Source: Leifsonia sp. ALI-44-B
GTDB lineage: Bacteria > Actinomycetota > Actinomycetes > Actinomycetales > Microbacteriaceae
Reading direction: 5' to 3'
DNA: 64,000 bases
Assembly: GCF_001984125.1 (NCBI RefSeq)
Contig: NZ_MTQL01000006.1
Coordinates: 1,054,001 to 1,118,000 of the forward strand
Shown here: piece after piece, positions 28,613 through 38,288 of the stretch
Position numbering within the stretch: the stretch's first letter is position 1
Layout of the letters: every line of letters starts with the position of its first letter
Position numbers and translations under genes: made by a program
The notes under the pieces: model-generated
The model's input: the letters and a program-made list of their open reading frames with translations, nothing else
The model's database searches: none
What the model was told of the DNA's origin: nothing

Positions 28613-29569
28613 TTATGGAGCGGGAGTCGGCGCGGGCGTTTCGCTCGGGGCCGGCGTCTCGGTCGGAGCGGCCGTCTCGCCCGAGGTGGGCGTGGGGCTC
28701 GACGTGGAGTAGGTCTCGGATGCCGTCGACAGCACGAACGCCTGGAACTCCTTGGCATCGGTGATCGACCCCGTGTACTGCTTGTCGTTCACCAGGATGG
28801 TGGGCGTGGCCTGCAGCTTCTCGAGGGACGAGTTGGGGATGGGCTCGCCCAGCGCGCGATCGGTGGCGTTCTGCACCCACGACTTGTAGGTGAAGTCGTC
28901 GATGCACGAGTTGATCTTCTTGGCCTCTGACGTGCCCGTGTCGGCGACGAGCTTCTTGATCTGGTCGTTCGTCAGACCGGCCGTGCCCTCTTCGGGCTGG
29001 TTGGCGAAGAGCGCGTTGTTCAGCGCAGGCCAGTCGTTGGGCGAGTAGTTCGCGACGCAGGCGGCCGCGTTGGCGCTGCGGAGCGAGTACTGCGTGCCCG
29101 CCGATTTGCTCGTCAGGAAAGCGATGGGGTGGTATTCGACGGTGACGGTGCCCGACTCGGCCCAGCTCGTGAGCTGCTCGGCATTGGTCTCTTCGAATTG
29201 GCCGCAGAAGGGGCACAGGTAGTCGAGATAGATGCGGATGTTGGGCACGTTCGGGTCGGTCTTCGTGGCCTGCGGCTCGGCGCCGGCGGCCAGCGCATCG
29301 GACGGGACGACCTTCATTTCCTGGCCGAACACGATGCCGTCGCTCGCCATGTTGGCGGGGCCGGGGGATGCCGGACGGATCGCCGTTGCGATGATGACGG
29401 CCACACCCGCGACGATGGCGAGAACGACGACGACCAGGCCGCCCTGCAGGAGGACGCGGTTGCGGCGGTCCTTCTTGCGCTGGGCTTCGCGCTGAAGCTT
29501 GGCCTTCTCGCGCGCCGCTTCGCGACGCTCGTTCTTGGAGGGACGGTGCCCGGGACCACCGATGCTCAT
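28613..29569 (-). CDS. Membrane-anchored DsbA-family thioredoxin protein
   Basis: From the ATG at 29569 (GAGGA upstream) the protein has 318 residues: a basic cytoplasmic start, one TM helix (VLLQGGLVVVVLAIVAGVAVIIATAI), then an extracytoplasmic DsbA-like domain with the redox motif C-P-F-C in YLDYLCPFCGQFEE and the cis-Pro loop ATPTILVN. A Thr/Pro/Ala-rich tail follows. It probably forms or isomerises disulfides in exported proteins. Confidence 0.92.
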   Translation of the reverse strand: MSIGGPGHRPSKNERREAAREKAKLQREAQRKKDRRNRVLLQGGLVVVVLAIVAGVAVIIATAIRPASPGPANMASDGIVFGQEMKVVPSDALAAGAEPQATKTDPNVPNIRIYLDYLCPFCGQFEETNAEQLTSWAESGTVTVEYHPIAFLTSKSAGTQYSLRSANAAACVANYSPNDWPALNNALFANQPEEGTAGLTNDQIKKLVADTGTSEAKKINSCIDDFTYKSWVQNATDRALGEPIPNSSLEKLQATPTILVNDKQYTGSITDAKEFQAFVLSTASETYSTSSPTPTSGETAAPTETPAPSETPAPTPAP

Positions 29570-29868
29570 GGATCCTCGCTCTATCGTGTTGGGGAAGTCG
29601 TGACGGCTCACGGGAAGAGCCAAACCTCACCGAGGCTACCTCTCTCATCTGGGAATCGTCCAAACGACGGCTGAATGAAAGAGCTGTATGGCCCGGCACG
29701 GGATGCCCCCCGAACGTGGCATAATGAGCGCACCGGTGTCGCGCTTCGGCGTGCGCCGCGACAACACAACGATGTGTTCACCCGGACGGTTCCGACTGCA
29801 CGGGTGTGACCATCGACATCCATCACAACGGATCGTCCGGCACGTACCTGCCGGTGAAGGAGAAAATA

Positions 29869-30966
29869 ATGGCGTCAGTAACGTATGACAACGCAACCCG
29901 TCTGTACCCCGGTGGCACGCGCCCCGCGGTCGACAAGCTGAACCTCGAGGTCGCCGATGGCGAATTCCTCGTTCTGGTCGGCCCCTCCGGTTGCGGAAAG
30001 TCGACGTCTCTTCGCATGCTCGCCGGCCTCGAAGAGGTCAACTCGGGCAGCATCCGCATCGGCGACCGCGATGTCACCGATGTTCCCCCGAAAGACCGTG
30101 ACATCGCCATGGTCTTCCAGAACTACGCGCTCTACCCGCACATGACGGTCGCCGAGAACATGGGCTTCGCGCTCAAGATCGCCGGCGTCGGCAAGGACGA
30201 GCGCGCCACCCGCGTGCTCGAGGCGGCCAAGCTCCTCGACCTCGAGGAATACCTCAACCGCAAGCCCAAGGCCCTCTCGGGTGGTCAGCGTCAGCGTGTT
30301 GCCATGGGTCGCGCCATCGTGCGTCAGCCCCAGGTGTTCCTCATGGACGAGCCGCTGTCCAACCTCGACGCCAAGCTCCGCGTCCAGACGCGCACCCAGA
30401 TCGCGTCGCTCCAGCGTCGCCTCGGTGTCACCACGGTCTACGTCACGCACGACCAGACCGAGGCCCTCACCATGGGTGACCGCATCGCCGTGCTGAAGGA
30501 CGGCCTGCTGCAGCAGGTCGGAACGCCGCGCGACCTGTACGAGAAGCCTGAGAACGTGTTCGTCGCCGGCTTCATCGGCTCCCCCGCCATGAACCTGATC
30601 CAGGCCGACCTGGCCGAGGGCGGCATCGTCTTCGGTTCCTCCGTCGTCCCGGTCGACCGCGAGATCCTCTCGGCCACCTCGGCCAAGGAGGTCACCGTGG
30701 GCGTGCGCCCCGAAGACATCCAGGTCTCGACCGAGCCGGGCGTGGGCCTGCAGGTCACGGTCGACCTCGTCGAAGAACTCGGCGCCGACGGCTACCTCTA
30801 CGGTCACGCCGACATCAACGGCAAGCGCACCGACCTCGTCGCCCGCGTCGACGGTCGCCTGCACCCCTCCGCCGGTGACACGGTCGGCCTCGTTCCGACG
30901 CCGAACCACCTGCACACGTTCGACATCGAGTCGGGCGAGCGCCTCAACAAGGCCGTCGTAGCCTAA
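29869..30966 (+). CDS. ugpC: Sugar ABC transporter ATP-binding protein (UgpC/MsmK type)
   Basis: The 365-residue ATPase has Walker [11 protein letters not shown]-loop FQNYALYPHMTV, signature LSGGQRQR, Walker B VFLMDEPLSNLD and H-loop TH. A C-terminal MalK-like TOBE regulatory domain follows (VGVRPEDI...). Such ATPases energise several carbohydrate importers. No permease or binding protein is adjacent, which fits a shared ATPase. The ATG at 29869 follows AGGAG. A ~120-nt leader with CCGGCA/TGCCGG and GTCGCG/CGCGAC hairpins lies upstream. Confidence 0.94.
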   Translation: MASVTYDNATRLYPGGTRPAVDKLNLEVADGEFLVLVGPSGCGKSTSLRMLAGLEEVNSGSIRIGDRDVTDVPPKDRDIAMVFQNYALYPHMTVAENMGFALKIAGVGKDERATRVLEAAKLLDLEEYLNRKPKALSGGQRQRVAMGRAIVRQPQVFLMDEPLSNLDAKLRVQTRTQIASLQRRLGVTTVYVTHDQTEALTMGDRIAVLKDGLLQQVGTPRDLYEKPENVFVAGFIGSPAMNLIQADLAEGGIVFGSSVVPVDREILSATSAKEVTVGVRPEDIQVSTEPGVGLQVTVDLVEELGADGYLYGHADINGKRTDLVARVDGRLHPSAGDTVGLVPTPNHLHTFDIESGERLNKAVVA

Positions 30967-30977
30967 CGACGATCAGA

Positions 30978-31017
30978 CGCCGGCCGGGTCCGCACACCGT
31001 GCGACACCCGGCCGGCG
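30978..31017 (+). terminator. Terminator after ugpC-type gene
   Basis: Perfect 12-bp arms (30978-30989/31006-31017), 12 nt after the stop. Confidence 0.85.
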
Positions 31018-31033
31018 CTATCGTTTAACGATC

Positions 31034-32335
31034 ATGAGCGGTTCACTGAACATCACGGCGGCCACCGTCGACCCTGCCCTGCTAGACCTGCCCTGGAACC
31101 TGCCGCTCGACACCTGGCCGTCCGAGAACATCGCGTCGCTGCCCAAGGGCATCTCGCGCCACCTCGTGCGCTTCGCCAACCTGTCGGGCTACGTCATCGC
31201 GGTCAAAGAGACGACGAGCGAGATGGCCCGCGGCGAATACGACATGCTGCGCACGTTGCAGCGGCTCGACATCCCGTGCGTCGACCCCGTCGCGGTGATC
31301 ACCAACCGCACGACCGACGACGGCGACCCCCTGCCCTCCGTGCTCGTCACGCGGCACCTCAAGTTCTCGCTGCCCTATCGCGCGCTGTTCTCGCAACAGC
31401 TGCGGCCCGATACCGCGACGCGTCTCGTCGACGCCCTGGCCGTGCTGCTCGTTCGCCTTCACGTGATCGGCTTCTTCTGGGGCGACGTCTCGCTCTCGAA
31501 CACGCTCTTCCGCCGCGACGCCGGCGCCTTCGCCGCCTACCTGGTGGATGCCGAGACGGGCAAGCTCTTCGACGGTGGGCTCTCCAACGGTCAGCGCGAG
31601 AACGATCTCGAGGTCGCGCGCGTCAACATCGCGGGCGAGCTCATGGACCTCGAGGCCGGCGGCCGCGTCGACGACGAGCTCGACCCGATCACGGTGTCGA
31701 ACGGCATCGTCGCCGCCTACCGCTCGCTGTGGAAAGAGCTCACGGGCAGCGAGCAGTTCGAGAGCTCCGAGCGCTGGCGCATCAACGAGCGCGTCGCGCG
31801 TCTCAACGAACTGGGCTTCGACATCGAGGAGCTCGCCATCAAGGCCAGCGCCGAGGGCACCCAGATCCGCATTCAGCCGAAAGTCGTCGACGCGGGTCAC
31901 CACCAGCGGCGGCTGCTGCGGCTCACGGGTCTCGACACGCAGGAGAATCAGGCAAGGCGCCTGCTCAACGACCTCGACTCCTACATGGCCACCATGCCCA
32001 ACCCGAACATCGACGAAGAAATGGCCGCGCACGAGTGGCTGATCCGCGTGTTCGAGCCCGTGGTCAAATCCATCCCGCGTGATCTGCGCGGCAAGCTCGA
32101 GCCGGCCGAGGTGTTCCACCAGCTGCTCGAGCACCGGTGGTATCTGTCCGAACAGCAGGGGCGCGACATCCCGCTCGCCGAGGCGCTCACGTCCTACATC
32201 ACCAACGTGCTGCGGCACCGGCGCGACGAGGCCACCGTCATCGAGCCGCCAACGGGCACCATCACGCTCCCGGTGGATGTCGTGAGCGACGACGCCTCGT
32301 CGGAGGACGACGTCGACTGGCGCGAACTGGTCTAA
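31034..32335 (+). CDS. DUF4032 kinase-like protein
   Basis: The 433-residue protein has an N-terminal InaA/RIO-like kinase region: VIAVKETT (Lys), E in ARGEYDML, then VRLHVIGFFWGDVSLSNTLF (catalytic-loop H..D..N) and AYLVDAETGKLFD (DFG-like metal site). The C-terminal half is DUF4032. It conserves the pattern of an active phosphotransferase, but no substrate is known. A short GC-rich terminator separates it from the ABC ATPase gene. Confidence 0.85.
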   Translation: MSGSLNITAATVDPALLDLPWNLPLDTWPSENIASLPKGISRHLVRFANLSGYVIAVKETTSEMARGEYDMLRTLQRLDIPCVDPVAVITNRTTDDGDPLPSVLVTRHLKFSLPYRALFSQQLRPDTATRLVDALAVLLVRLHVIGFFWGDVSLSNTLFRRDAGAFAAYLVDAETGKLFDGGLSNGQRENDLEVARVNIAGELMDLEAGGRVDDELDPITVSNGIVAAYRSLWKELTGSEQFESSERWRINERVARLNELGFDIEELAIKASAEGTQIRIQPKVVDAGHHQRRLLRLTGLDTQENQARRLLNDLDSYMATMPNPNIDEEMAAHEWLIRVFEPVVKSIPRDLRGKLEPAEVFHQLLEHRWYLSEQQGRDIPLAEALTSYITNVLRHRRDEATVIEPPTGTITLPVDVVSDDASSEDDVDWRELV

Positions 32336-32339
32336 GCCA

Positions 32340-32424
32340 ACTGCTCCGAGCTGACTGCTCCGAGCTGACTGCTCCGAGCTGACTGCTCTGAGCTAACTGG
32401 GCTGAACGAACTGGGGCTCAGCTA
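32340..32424 (+). repeat. 14-bp tandem repeat (about six copies)
   Basis: The unit ACTGCTCCGAGCTG occurs three times exactly (32340-32381), then as increasingly diverged copies up to 32424. It begins 5 nt after the DUF4032 stop codon. Each unit contains CTCCGAG-like self-complementarity. Confidence 0.9.
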
Positions 32425-32458
32425 ACTCGACCGAGCGGGCCGGTCGACCGGTCGCGAA

Positions 32459-32498
32459 AAAGGCCGGCACGGGATGTCAGACATCCGTGCCGGCCTTT
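32459..32498 (-). terminator. Terminator of ispDF-cysS-rlmB operon
   Basis: An 18-bp stem with one bulged G (AAAGGCCGGCACGG.../...CGTGCCGGCCTTT) follows the rlmB stop and also serves the convergent DUF4032 gene. Confidence 0.85.
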
Positions 32499-32513
32499 CG
32501 CTGCCTCTGAGCG

Positions 32514-33521
32514 CTAGCGGGTCTTCGCCGCGGCGCGCAGCTTCGAGATCTCGTAGAGCGTGACGCTCGCGGCGATGCCGGCGTTGAGCGACTCGGTGTC
32601 GGCGCCGATCGGGATCGACACGACGGCGTCGCAGTTTTCGGTCACGAGACGCGAGAGCCCCTTGCCTTCGCTGCCCACCACGACGAGCAGCGGGCGGTCG
32701 GCGAGAGCCAGGCCGGGCAGCGACACGTCGCCGTCTCCGTCGAGGCCGATCACAAAGACACCCTGCTGCTTGAACGCCTTGATGGTGGCGGTCAGGTTGC
32801 CGGCCATGGCGACGGGCAGGCGAGCGGCGGCACCGGCCGACGTCTTCCACGCCGAGGCGGTCAGGCCGACCGAACGACGCTGCGGCAGGATGATGCCGTG
32901 TCCGCCGAAGGCCGCGGTCGAGCGGATGATCGCACCCAAGTTGCGCGGGTCGGTGATGCCGTCGAGCGCCACGAACAGCGGCGTCTGCGCGCGGCTGATG
33001 GTCTTCTCGAGCAACTCCATGGGGTGCGCGTATTCGTACGGCGGAACCTTGAGCGCGAGGCCCTGGTGCACCGAGTCGAAGCCGCCGAGGCGGTCGAGCT
33101 CGGGCTTCATGACCTCGAGAATGGGGATGCCGCGGCCCGTGGCCATGGCCAGGACCTCCTTCACGCGGTCATCGAATTCGATGCGCGTGGCGACATAGAG
33201 CGTGGTCGCCGGAATCTTGGCGCGCAACGCCTCGAGCACCGAGTTGCGGCCCGTCACGATCTCGCTGTCGTCGGCCTGCTTCTGCTTGCGCGGCTTCTGG
33301 CCGGTGGCGGTCGTCGGGCGTCCGCCGCCCTTCTTGGCCTGGGCCTCCTGCAGTCGCTGCTGGGCGATCTTGCGCTTGCCGGCGACGTGGTAGGTGCGGT
33401 CCTCGGCCTTGGGGGTCGGGCCGCGGCCTTCGAGCGCCTGCCGACCGTTGCCGCCGGTGCCCTTGACGGCACCCTTCTTCATCTTGCGGACCGCGCCGGG
33501 GCGGCCTTGTTTGCTAGCCAT
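32514..33521 (-). CDS. rlmB: 23S rRNA 2'-O-methyltransferase RlmB (TrmH/SpoU family)
   Basis: RlmB-type SPOUT enzymes methylate a 23S rRNA guanosine ribose. After ~85 basic, disordered residues comes IVTGRNSVLEAL (substrate-binding domain). The SPOUT motifs are LDGITDPRNLGAIIRSTAAFGG (motif 1), VVVGSEGKGLSRL (motif 2) and VSIPIGADTESLNAGIAASVTLYE (motif 3). The ATG at 33521 has GGAG upstream and overlaps the end of cysS by 8 nt. It is the last gene of the run. Confidence 0.93.
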   Translation of the reverse strand: MASKQGRPGAVRKMKKGAVKGTGGNGRQALEGRGPTPKAEDRTYHVAGKRKIAQQRLQEAQAKKGGGRPTTATGQKPRKQKQADDSEIVTGRNSVLEALRAKIPATTLYVATRIEFDDRVKEVLAMATGRGIPILEVMKPELDRLGGFDSVHQGLALKVPPYEYAHPMELLEKTISRAQTPLFVALDGITDPRNLGAIIRSTAAFGGHGIILPQRRSVGLTASAWKTSAGAAARLPVAMAGNLTATIKAFKQQGVFVIGLDGDGDVSLPGLALADRPLLVVVGSEGKGLSRLVTENCDAVVSIPIGADTESLNAGIAASVTLYEISKLRAAAKTR

Positions 33522-34923
33522 CGATACTCCAATGTGCACCCGTCGGGGTGTCTTCTACGGTGATTCCCGCCGCGGCGAGGTCATCTCGGATTCGGTCGGC
33601 GGCGGCGAAATCGCGCCCCGCTCGTGCGTGTTCGCGGGCATCGACCAGGCGGGTGACGAGGGCGGCCAGCACATCGTGCGAGTCGTTCTCACCGCCCTGT
33701 TCCCATTCGGGGGCGAGGGGGTTGATGCCCAGGACGTTACTCATGGCCCAGACGTGGCCGCGCGCTTCGGCAGCCACACGCAGGTCGTCGTCGTCGATCG
33801 CGGCGTTGCCCGATCGAATGGTGTCGTGCAGAACGGCGAGCGCCTGGGGAACGCCGAGGTCGTCATCCATGGCTTCGCGGAACTCGTCGGGGATGCTCTC
33901 GGCACCCGTTCCCGCGAACCGCGTGCCGGCGAGCCGGCGGTCTGCACGGCGCAGGAAGCTCTCGATGCGCTCGAGCGCGGCCTCGGCCTCGGTGAGCGCG
34001 TTGTCGTGGTAGTCGATCGTCGATCGGTAATGCGCCTGCCCGAGGTAGTAGCGCACGACGATGGGCCGCGCCTGCGACAACAGGTCGGCCGCATAGACCG
34101 AGTTGCCGAGCGATTTGGACATCTTCTGCCCGTTCACGTTGACGAGGCCGTTGTGCACCCAGTAGTTGGCGAAACCGTGGCCGGCCGCGGTCGACTGCGC
34201 GAGTTCGTTCTCGTGGTGCGGGAAGCGCAGGTCGAGCCCTCCGCCGTGGATGTCGAAGTTCTCGCCCAGGTAACGGCTGGCCATCGCGGAGCATTCGATA
34301 TGCCATCCGGGTCGCCCGTCGCCCCACGGGGACGGCCAGGATGCGCTCTCGGGCTCTGAGTCTTTGTGACCCTTCCAGAGTGCGAAGTCGCGGGGGTCGC
34401 GTTTGCCGCGCGGGTCGGCGTCGGCGGCCTGTTCCATGTTGTCGATGCTCTGGCGCGTGAGGTCACCGTAGGAGGGCCAGCTGCGCACGTCGAAGTAGAC
34501 GTCGGCCGAGTCATCCGTGGCGGGGTAGGCGTGGCCGTTGTCGATAAGGCGCTGAATGATGGCGTGCATCTGCTGGATGCTGGCGGTGGCGCGCGGCTCA
34601 TAGGTGGGAGCGAGCACACCCAACGCGCGGTAGCCAGCGGCGAACTCGAGCTCCATGCGGTAGGCGAGCGCCCACCACGGCTCGTGCTCGGTGGCGTTCT
34701 GCAAAACCTTGTCGTCGATGTCGGTGACATTGCGCACGAGCGTGACGTCGTAGCCCGAGAAGTTCAGCCAGCGACGCAGCTGGTCGTAGACGAGCGCCGA
34801 ACGCAGGTGCCCGATGTGGGGCGAGGACTGCACCGTCGGCCCGCACACGTAGAGCCCCACCTTGCCGTCGACGATCGGCGTGAAGTCTCGAAGCGCCTGA
34901 GCCTTCGTGTCATAGAGTCGCAT
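33514..34923 (-). CDS. cysS: Cysteinyl-tRNA synthetase
   Basis: The 469-residue class I synthetase has [18 protein letters not shown] (zinc Cys and HIGH), WHIECSAM (zinc), [17 protein letters not shown] and KMSKS in [10 protein letters not shown]. It charges tRNA-Cys and differs from MshC by length and gene context. The ATG at 34923 is preferred over the GTG at 34929 because of the spacing to GGGAG. It lies 10 nt after ispDF and overlaps rlmB. Confidence 0.96.
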   Translation of the reverse strand: MRLYDTKAQALRDFTPIVDGKVGLYVCGPTVQSSPHIGHLRSALVYDQLRRWLNFSGYDVTLVRNVTDIDDKVLQNATEHEPWWALAYRMELEFAAGYRALGVLAPTYEPRATASIQQMHAIIQRLIDNGHAYPATDDSADVYFDVRSWPSYGDLTRQSIDNMEQAADADPRGKRDPRDFALWKGHKDSEPESASWPSPWGDGRPGWHIECSAMASRYLGENFDIHGGGLDLRFPHHENELAQSTAAGHGFANYWVHNGLVNVNGQKMSKSLGNSVYAADLLSQARPIVVRYYLGQAHYRSTIDYHDNALTEAEAALERIESFLRRADRRLAGTRFAGTGAESIPDEFREAMDDDLGVPQALAVLHDTIRSGNAAIDDDDLRVAAEARGHVWAMSNVLGINPLAPEWEQGGENDSHDVLAALVTRLVDAREHARAGRDFAAADRIRDDLAAAGITVEDTPTGAHWSIDG

Positions 34924-34933
34924 TCCCACTCCC

Positions 34934-36271
34934 TCAGACTACTGGTCGGGCGGCAGAGGCGGCCCGGATGTCGGCGAGTAATGCCGTGGCGATGGCGGCG
35001 ATGCCTTCGCCCCGGCCGGTGAAACCGAGGCCGTCGGTGGTCGTGGCGGACAGCGACACCGGCGCCCCCACGAGCGCGGTCAGCAGTTCTTCGGCTTCGG
35101 CGCGGCGCGGCGAGAACCGGGGGCGGTTGCCGACGATCTGCGCCGTGACGCTCTCGATGCGGTAGCCGGCTTCACGCACGCGCTCGACGGCGGCCTCGAG
35201 GAACACGCTGCCGTGGGCGCCGTCGAATCGCGGATCGTCGGTGCCGAACATGCCCCCGATATCACCGAGGCCCGCCGCGCTGAGCACGGCGTCGACGATG
35301 GCGTGGGCCACCGCGTCGCCGTCGCTGTGGCCCGAGAGCCCGGGTTCGCCCGGCCAGTTCAGGCCCGCGAGCCAGAGCGGCTGGTCGTCGTCGAATGCGT
35401 GCACGTCGATACCGAGGCCCGAGCGGAGGGCGGGGGCGGTGCCGGCGGAGGCTAGCGCGGCAGCGGCGACTCGCTCGGCGAGCAGGCGTTCGGCGCGCTG
35501 CAGATCCCACGGCGTCGTGATCTTGAAGGCCAGCGGGTCGCCCGCCACGACGATCGAAGAGAATCCGTGCGCGGCGCACAGGGCGGCGTCGTCGGTGTGG
35601 TCGTCTCCCCCGGCGGCATAAGCGGCGAGGATCTGGGCGCGCGGGAAGCCCTGCGGCGTCTGCACGGCCCTCAGCGCCGATCGGTCGACCGTGCCCGTGA
35701 TGGTGCCGTCGGCGTCGACGCTCTTGATGGTGTCGGCCACGGCCAGGCCGGGCACGACTCCCCCACCGGTCTGCTCGACGAGCATCGCCACTCGCTCGAG
35801 ATGATCGGATGTCGCGAGCGCCCGCGCGGCATCGTGCACCAACACGGTCTGCACCGAATCGAGCAGCAGCCCGAGTCCCGCGCGCACGGACTCCTGCCGC
35901 GTGGCTCCGCCCGAGACGACGCTGACGTAATCGCGCGCGGCTCCGGCGGCGCGGAACGCGATCTCTTCGGCCTCGGGCACGAGCGCGGCGGGTGCGACGA
36001 CGATCACCTGGGCCGCTTCGTGCATGCCGAACACGCCGTCGAGGCAGTGCTCGAGGATGCTGCGGCCCGCCAGTGTGACGAACGCCTTGGGCCGTTCGGC
36101 CCCGAGTCGCTGACCGCTGCCGGCTGCGACGATGACGATCGCGCGCCCGGGAGTCGGAGCGCCGGACGCATCCGGCCCGCTCGTTTCGAGACGAGAATCT
36201 GGCACGGCATTCGATCCGGGTTCGGCGACCGTCGGTTCGGGCTCGGGCGTTCGCTCGGGTGCGGGATTCAT
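34934..36271 (-). CDS. ispDF: Bifunctional IspD/IspF of the MEP isoprenoid pathway
   Basis: IspD (residues ~42-260) makes CDP-methylerythritol: IVIVAAGSGQRLGAERPKAF, VHDAARAL, AVADTIK. IspF (~285-440) makes the cyclic diphosphate: GLGIDVHAFDDD (zinc D-x-H), GHSDGDAVAHAIVDAVL, LGDIGGMFGTDD. The fusion skips IspE, as known in several bacteria. About 40 Pro/Glu/Ser-rich residues precede IspD. It is the first gene of the ispDF-cysS-rlmB run. Confidence 0.95.
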   Translation of the reverse strand: MNPAPERTPEPEPTVAEPGSNAVPDSRLETSGPDASGAPTPGRAIVIVAAGSGQRLGAERPKAFVTLAGRSILEHCLDGVFGMHEAAQVIVVAPAALVPEAEEIAFRAAGAARDYVSVVSGGATRQESVRAGLGLLLDSVQTVLVHDAARALATSDHLERVAMLVEQTGGGVVPGLAVADTIKSVDADGTITGTVDRSALRAVQTPQGFPRAQILAAYAAGGDDHTDDAALCAAHGFSSIVVAGDPLAFKITTPWDLQRAERLLAERVAAAALASAGTAPALRSGLGIDVHAFDDDQPLWLAGLNWPGEPGLSGHSDGDAVAHAIVDAVLSAAGLGDIGGMFGTDDPRFDGAHGSVFLEAAVERVREAGYRIESVTAQIVGNRPRFSPRRAEAEELLTALVGAPVSLSATTTDGLGFTGRGEGIAAIATALLADIRAASAARPVV

Positions 36272-36297
36272 GGGCCGATTCTAGGGGTGTGCACGAC

Positions 36298-36329
36298 GAA
36301 TGCCCGCCCCGTCTCCGGAGCGGGCATTC
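36298..36329 (-). terminator. Terminator of carD
   Basis: Perfect 10-bp arms (36298-36307/36320-36329) just after the carD stop and before ispDF. Confidence 0.8.
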
Positions 36330-36338
36330 GTTCGAGGG

Positions 36339-36821
36339 TTAGGACGCGAGGACCTCGTCGAGAACGGTGGAAGCCGCCTCTTCGCTGGACTTCTCGGCGA
36401 GCGCGAGCTCGGAGATGAGAATCTGTCGCGCCTTTGCGAGCATGCGCTTCTCACCGGCCGAGAGGCCGCGGTCCTGGTCGCGACGCCACAGGTCGCGGAC
36501 GACCTCGGAAACCTTGATGACATCGCCGGAGGCGAGCTTCTCGAGGTTGGCCTTGTAGCGGCGGCTCCAGTTGGTGGGCTCTTCAGTGAAGGGCGCACGC
36601 AGAACCTCGAACACCTTGTCGAGGCCCTCTTTGCCGATCACGTCGCGAACGCCGACGAGGTCGACATTCTCGGCCGGAACCTCAATAACGAGGTCACCCT
36701 GGGTGACGCGAAGCTTCAGATAAAGCTTTTCTTCCCCCTTGATGACCCTGGTCTTCACTTCGGAAATCGTTGCGGCCCCGTGGTGGGGGTAAACGACGGT
36801 TTCGCCAACCTCAAAAAGCAT
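36339..36821 (-). CDS. carD: CarD-family RNA polymerase-binding regulator
   Basis: CarD binds the RNA polymerase beta subunit and stabilises open complexes, notably at rRNA promoters. The 160-residue protein shows [22 protein letters not shown] (Tudor-like RID) and a helical DNA-binding domain with [13 protein letters not shown], including the conserved Trp. The ATG at 36821 matches family starts. CarD next to ispDF is the usual order in Actinobacteria. Confidence 0.96.
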   Translation of the reverse strand: MLFEVGETVVYPHHGAATISEVKTRVIKGEEKLYLKLRVTQGDLVIEVPAENVDLVGVRDVIGKEGLDKVFEVLRAPFTEEPTNWSRRYKANLEKLASGDVIKVSEVVRDLWRRDQDRGLSAGEKRMLAKARQILISELALAEKSSEEAASTVLDEVLAS

Positions 36822-36986
36822 GGATATGTATCCCTTCAGCAACATCTAGGATACCACAGGGCTGCATACACTAAGGTTCGCCTAACCGCCGACTTCGACA
36901 CGTCGCCACTAGGCTAAACTCGTGAATTGTTCCGCATTCGTGCGCCCCGCGCGCGACTGCCATCCGAGGCTCCGTGGAGGGTTTTT

Positions 36987-37490
36987 GTGAAGTCGCGTCT
37001 CGTCGCATCCGCTGTTCTGGCGGCCACCGTCGTCCTGGGCACGGCGGGTTGCAACCTCGTCGCTCCGCAGGCCACGACGCAGATCCAAGAGGTCACCGAC
37101 GGCGTCAGCGGAACGGTCGGCGATCTGCGCATCCGCAACGCCTTCGTCGTCTCCGATGACGGCAAAGTCGGCAACCTCATCGTCTCGGTCGTCAACCCCA
37201 GCAACGGCCCTCACGCCCTCGACATCCAGTTCGGCAAGGGTGCCGGTCGCGTGTCTGGCACGGTGACGGTCGACGGCAATTCGAGCCCCACCTTCGGCGA
37301 CGAGCAGACGATCACCCTGACGGGTCTCGACGTGGCCCCCGGCGGCCTCGTGCCCATCTTCTTCCAGTACGGCACCGAGACGGGTGTCGAGTTGCTGGTT
37401 CCGGTGCTCGACTCCGAGCTGCCCGAATACGAGGACTACGCGCCCTCCAGCAGCATCGATAACGACCGCCGCGCGGTCGTCATCTCCTAA
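36987..37490 (+). CDS. Putative lipoprotein
   Basis: GTG at 36987 has GGAGGG 5 nt upstream and gives 167 residues. The signal peptide ends in T-A-G-C22 (lipobox), so it should be lipid-anchored outside the membrane. The remainder is a beta-rich domain (LRIRNAFVVSDDGKVGNLIVSVVNPS ... VPIFFQYGTETGVELLVPVLDSELPEYEDY). Homologues in Actinobacteria are uncharacterised; a copper-chaperone-like beta fold is possible but the Met/His ligands are not evident. Confidence 0.82.
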   Translation: MKSRLVASAVLAATVVLGTAGCNLVAPQATTQIQEVTDGVSGTVGDLRIRNAFVVSDDGKVGNLIVSVVNPSNGPHALDIQFGKGAGRVSGTVTVDGNSSPTFGDEQTITLTGLDVAPGGLVPIFFQYGTETGVELLVPVLDSELPEYEDYAPSSSIDNDRRAVVIS

Positions 37491-37528
37491 CTCCACAGGT
37501 CATCTCCTAGCTAACAGTCAAGACACGC

Positions 37529-37561
37529 AAGAAGCCCCCGCTCAGTGAGTGGGGGCTTCTT
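37529..37561. terminator. Bidirectional terminator
   Basis: AAGAAGCCCCC (37529-37539) pairs with GGGGGCTTCTT (37551-37561), with inner CTCA/TGAG pairs. It lies between the convergent lipoprotein and regX3 genes. Confidence 0.85.
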
Positions 37562-37607
37562 CGTTGGCCGAGCGCTTCGAATGCTTCTGCCGGCGCCGGG
37601 ACGAGGG

Positions 37608-38288
37608 CTACGCCTCGAAGCGGTAACCGAGCCCGCGCACGGTCACGAGCATGCGCGGCTCGGACGGGTTCTCCTCGATGCGCGAGCGGATGCGCTTGAT
37701 GTGCACGTCGAGCGTCTTGGTGTCGCCGAAGTAGTCGCTGCCCCACACGCGGTCAATGAGCTGGCCGCGCGTCAACACGCGCCCGGCGTTACGCAGCAGC
37801 AGTTCGAGCAGCTCGAACTCCTTGAGCGGCATGCCGATCTCCGAGCCACGCACGGCAACCGTGTGGCGGTCGACATCCATGCGCACTCCCCCGGCCTCGA
37901 GGATGGCGTCATCCTCTTCGGGGTCGCTCTGGCGGCGGCGCAGCACGGCACGGATGCGGGCCAACAACTCGCGGCTGGAATAGGGCTTCGTGACGTAATC
38001 ATCCGCCCCGAGTTCGAGGCCCACGACGATATCGACCTCGGAGTCCTTGGCCGTCAGCATGATGATGGGGGCCGTCGAGACGTTGCGGATCTGGCGGCAC
38101 ACCTCGGTGCCCGGAATGCCCGGCAGCATGAGGTCGAGCAGCACGAGGTCGGCCTCTTCGGCCAGGAAGGCTTGCACGGCGCTCGGCCCGTCCTCGGCGA
38201 TCTGCACCTCGTAGCCCTCGCGTTCCAGCAGGTAGGCCAGCGGTTCGCTGAGGGCGGCTTCGTCCTCGACGAGGAGGATGCGGGTCAT
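37608..38288 (-). CDS. regX3: Response regulator RegX3
   Basis: The 226-residue OmpR-family regulator has VEDEAAL, phospho-Asp in LVLLDLMLPGIPG, LTAKD, VTKPYSSRELLARI and a winged helix MPLKEFELLELLLRNAGRVLTRGQLIDRVWGSDYFGDTKTLDVHIKRIRSRIE. It is the phosphate-starvation regulator partnered with SenX3. The ATG overlaps the senX3 stop by 4 nt. Likely targets include the pst operon later in the window. Confidence 0.94.
   Translation of the reverse strand: MTRILLVEDEAALSEPLAYLLEREGYEVQIAEDGPSAVQAFLAEEADLVLLDLMLPGIPGTEVCRQIRNVSTAPIIMLTAKDSEVDIVVGLELGADDYVTKPYSSRELLARIRAVLRRRQSDPEEDDAILEAGGVRMDVDRHTVAVRGSEIGMPLKEFELLELLLRNAGRVLTRGQLIDRVWGSDYFGDTKTLDVHIKRIRSRIEENPSEPRMLVTVRGLGYRFEA

Noticed and set aside
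28460..28930. Plus-strand frame reading through tRNA-Thr
   Set aside because: The frame crosses a tRNA gene and lies opposite the DsbA-like gene; such translated-tRNA frames are spurious.
32340..32424. CRISPR array
   Set aside because: The units are contiguous 14-mers without spacers and no cas genes are present.
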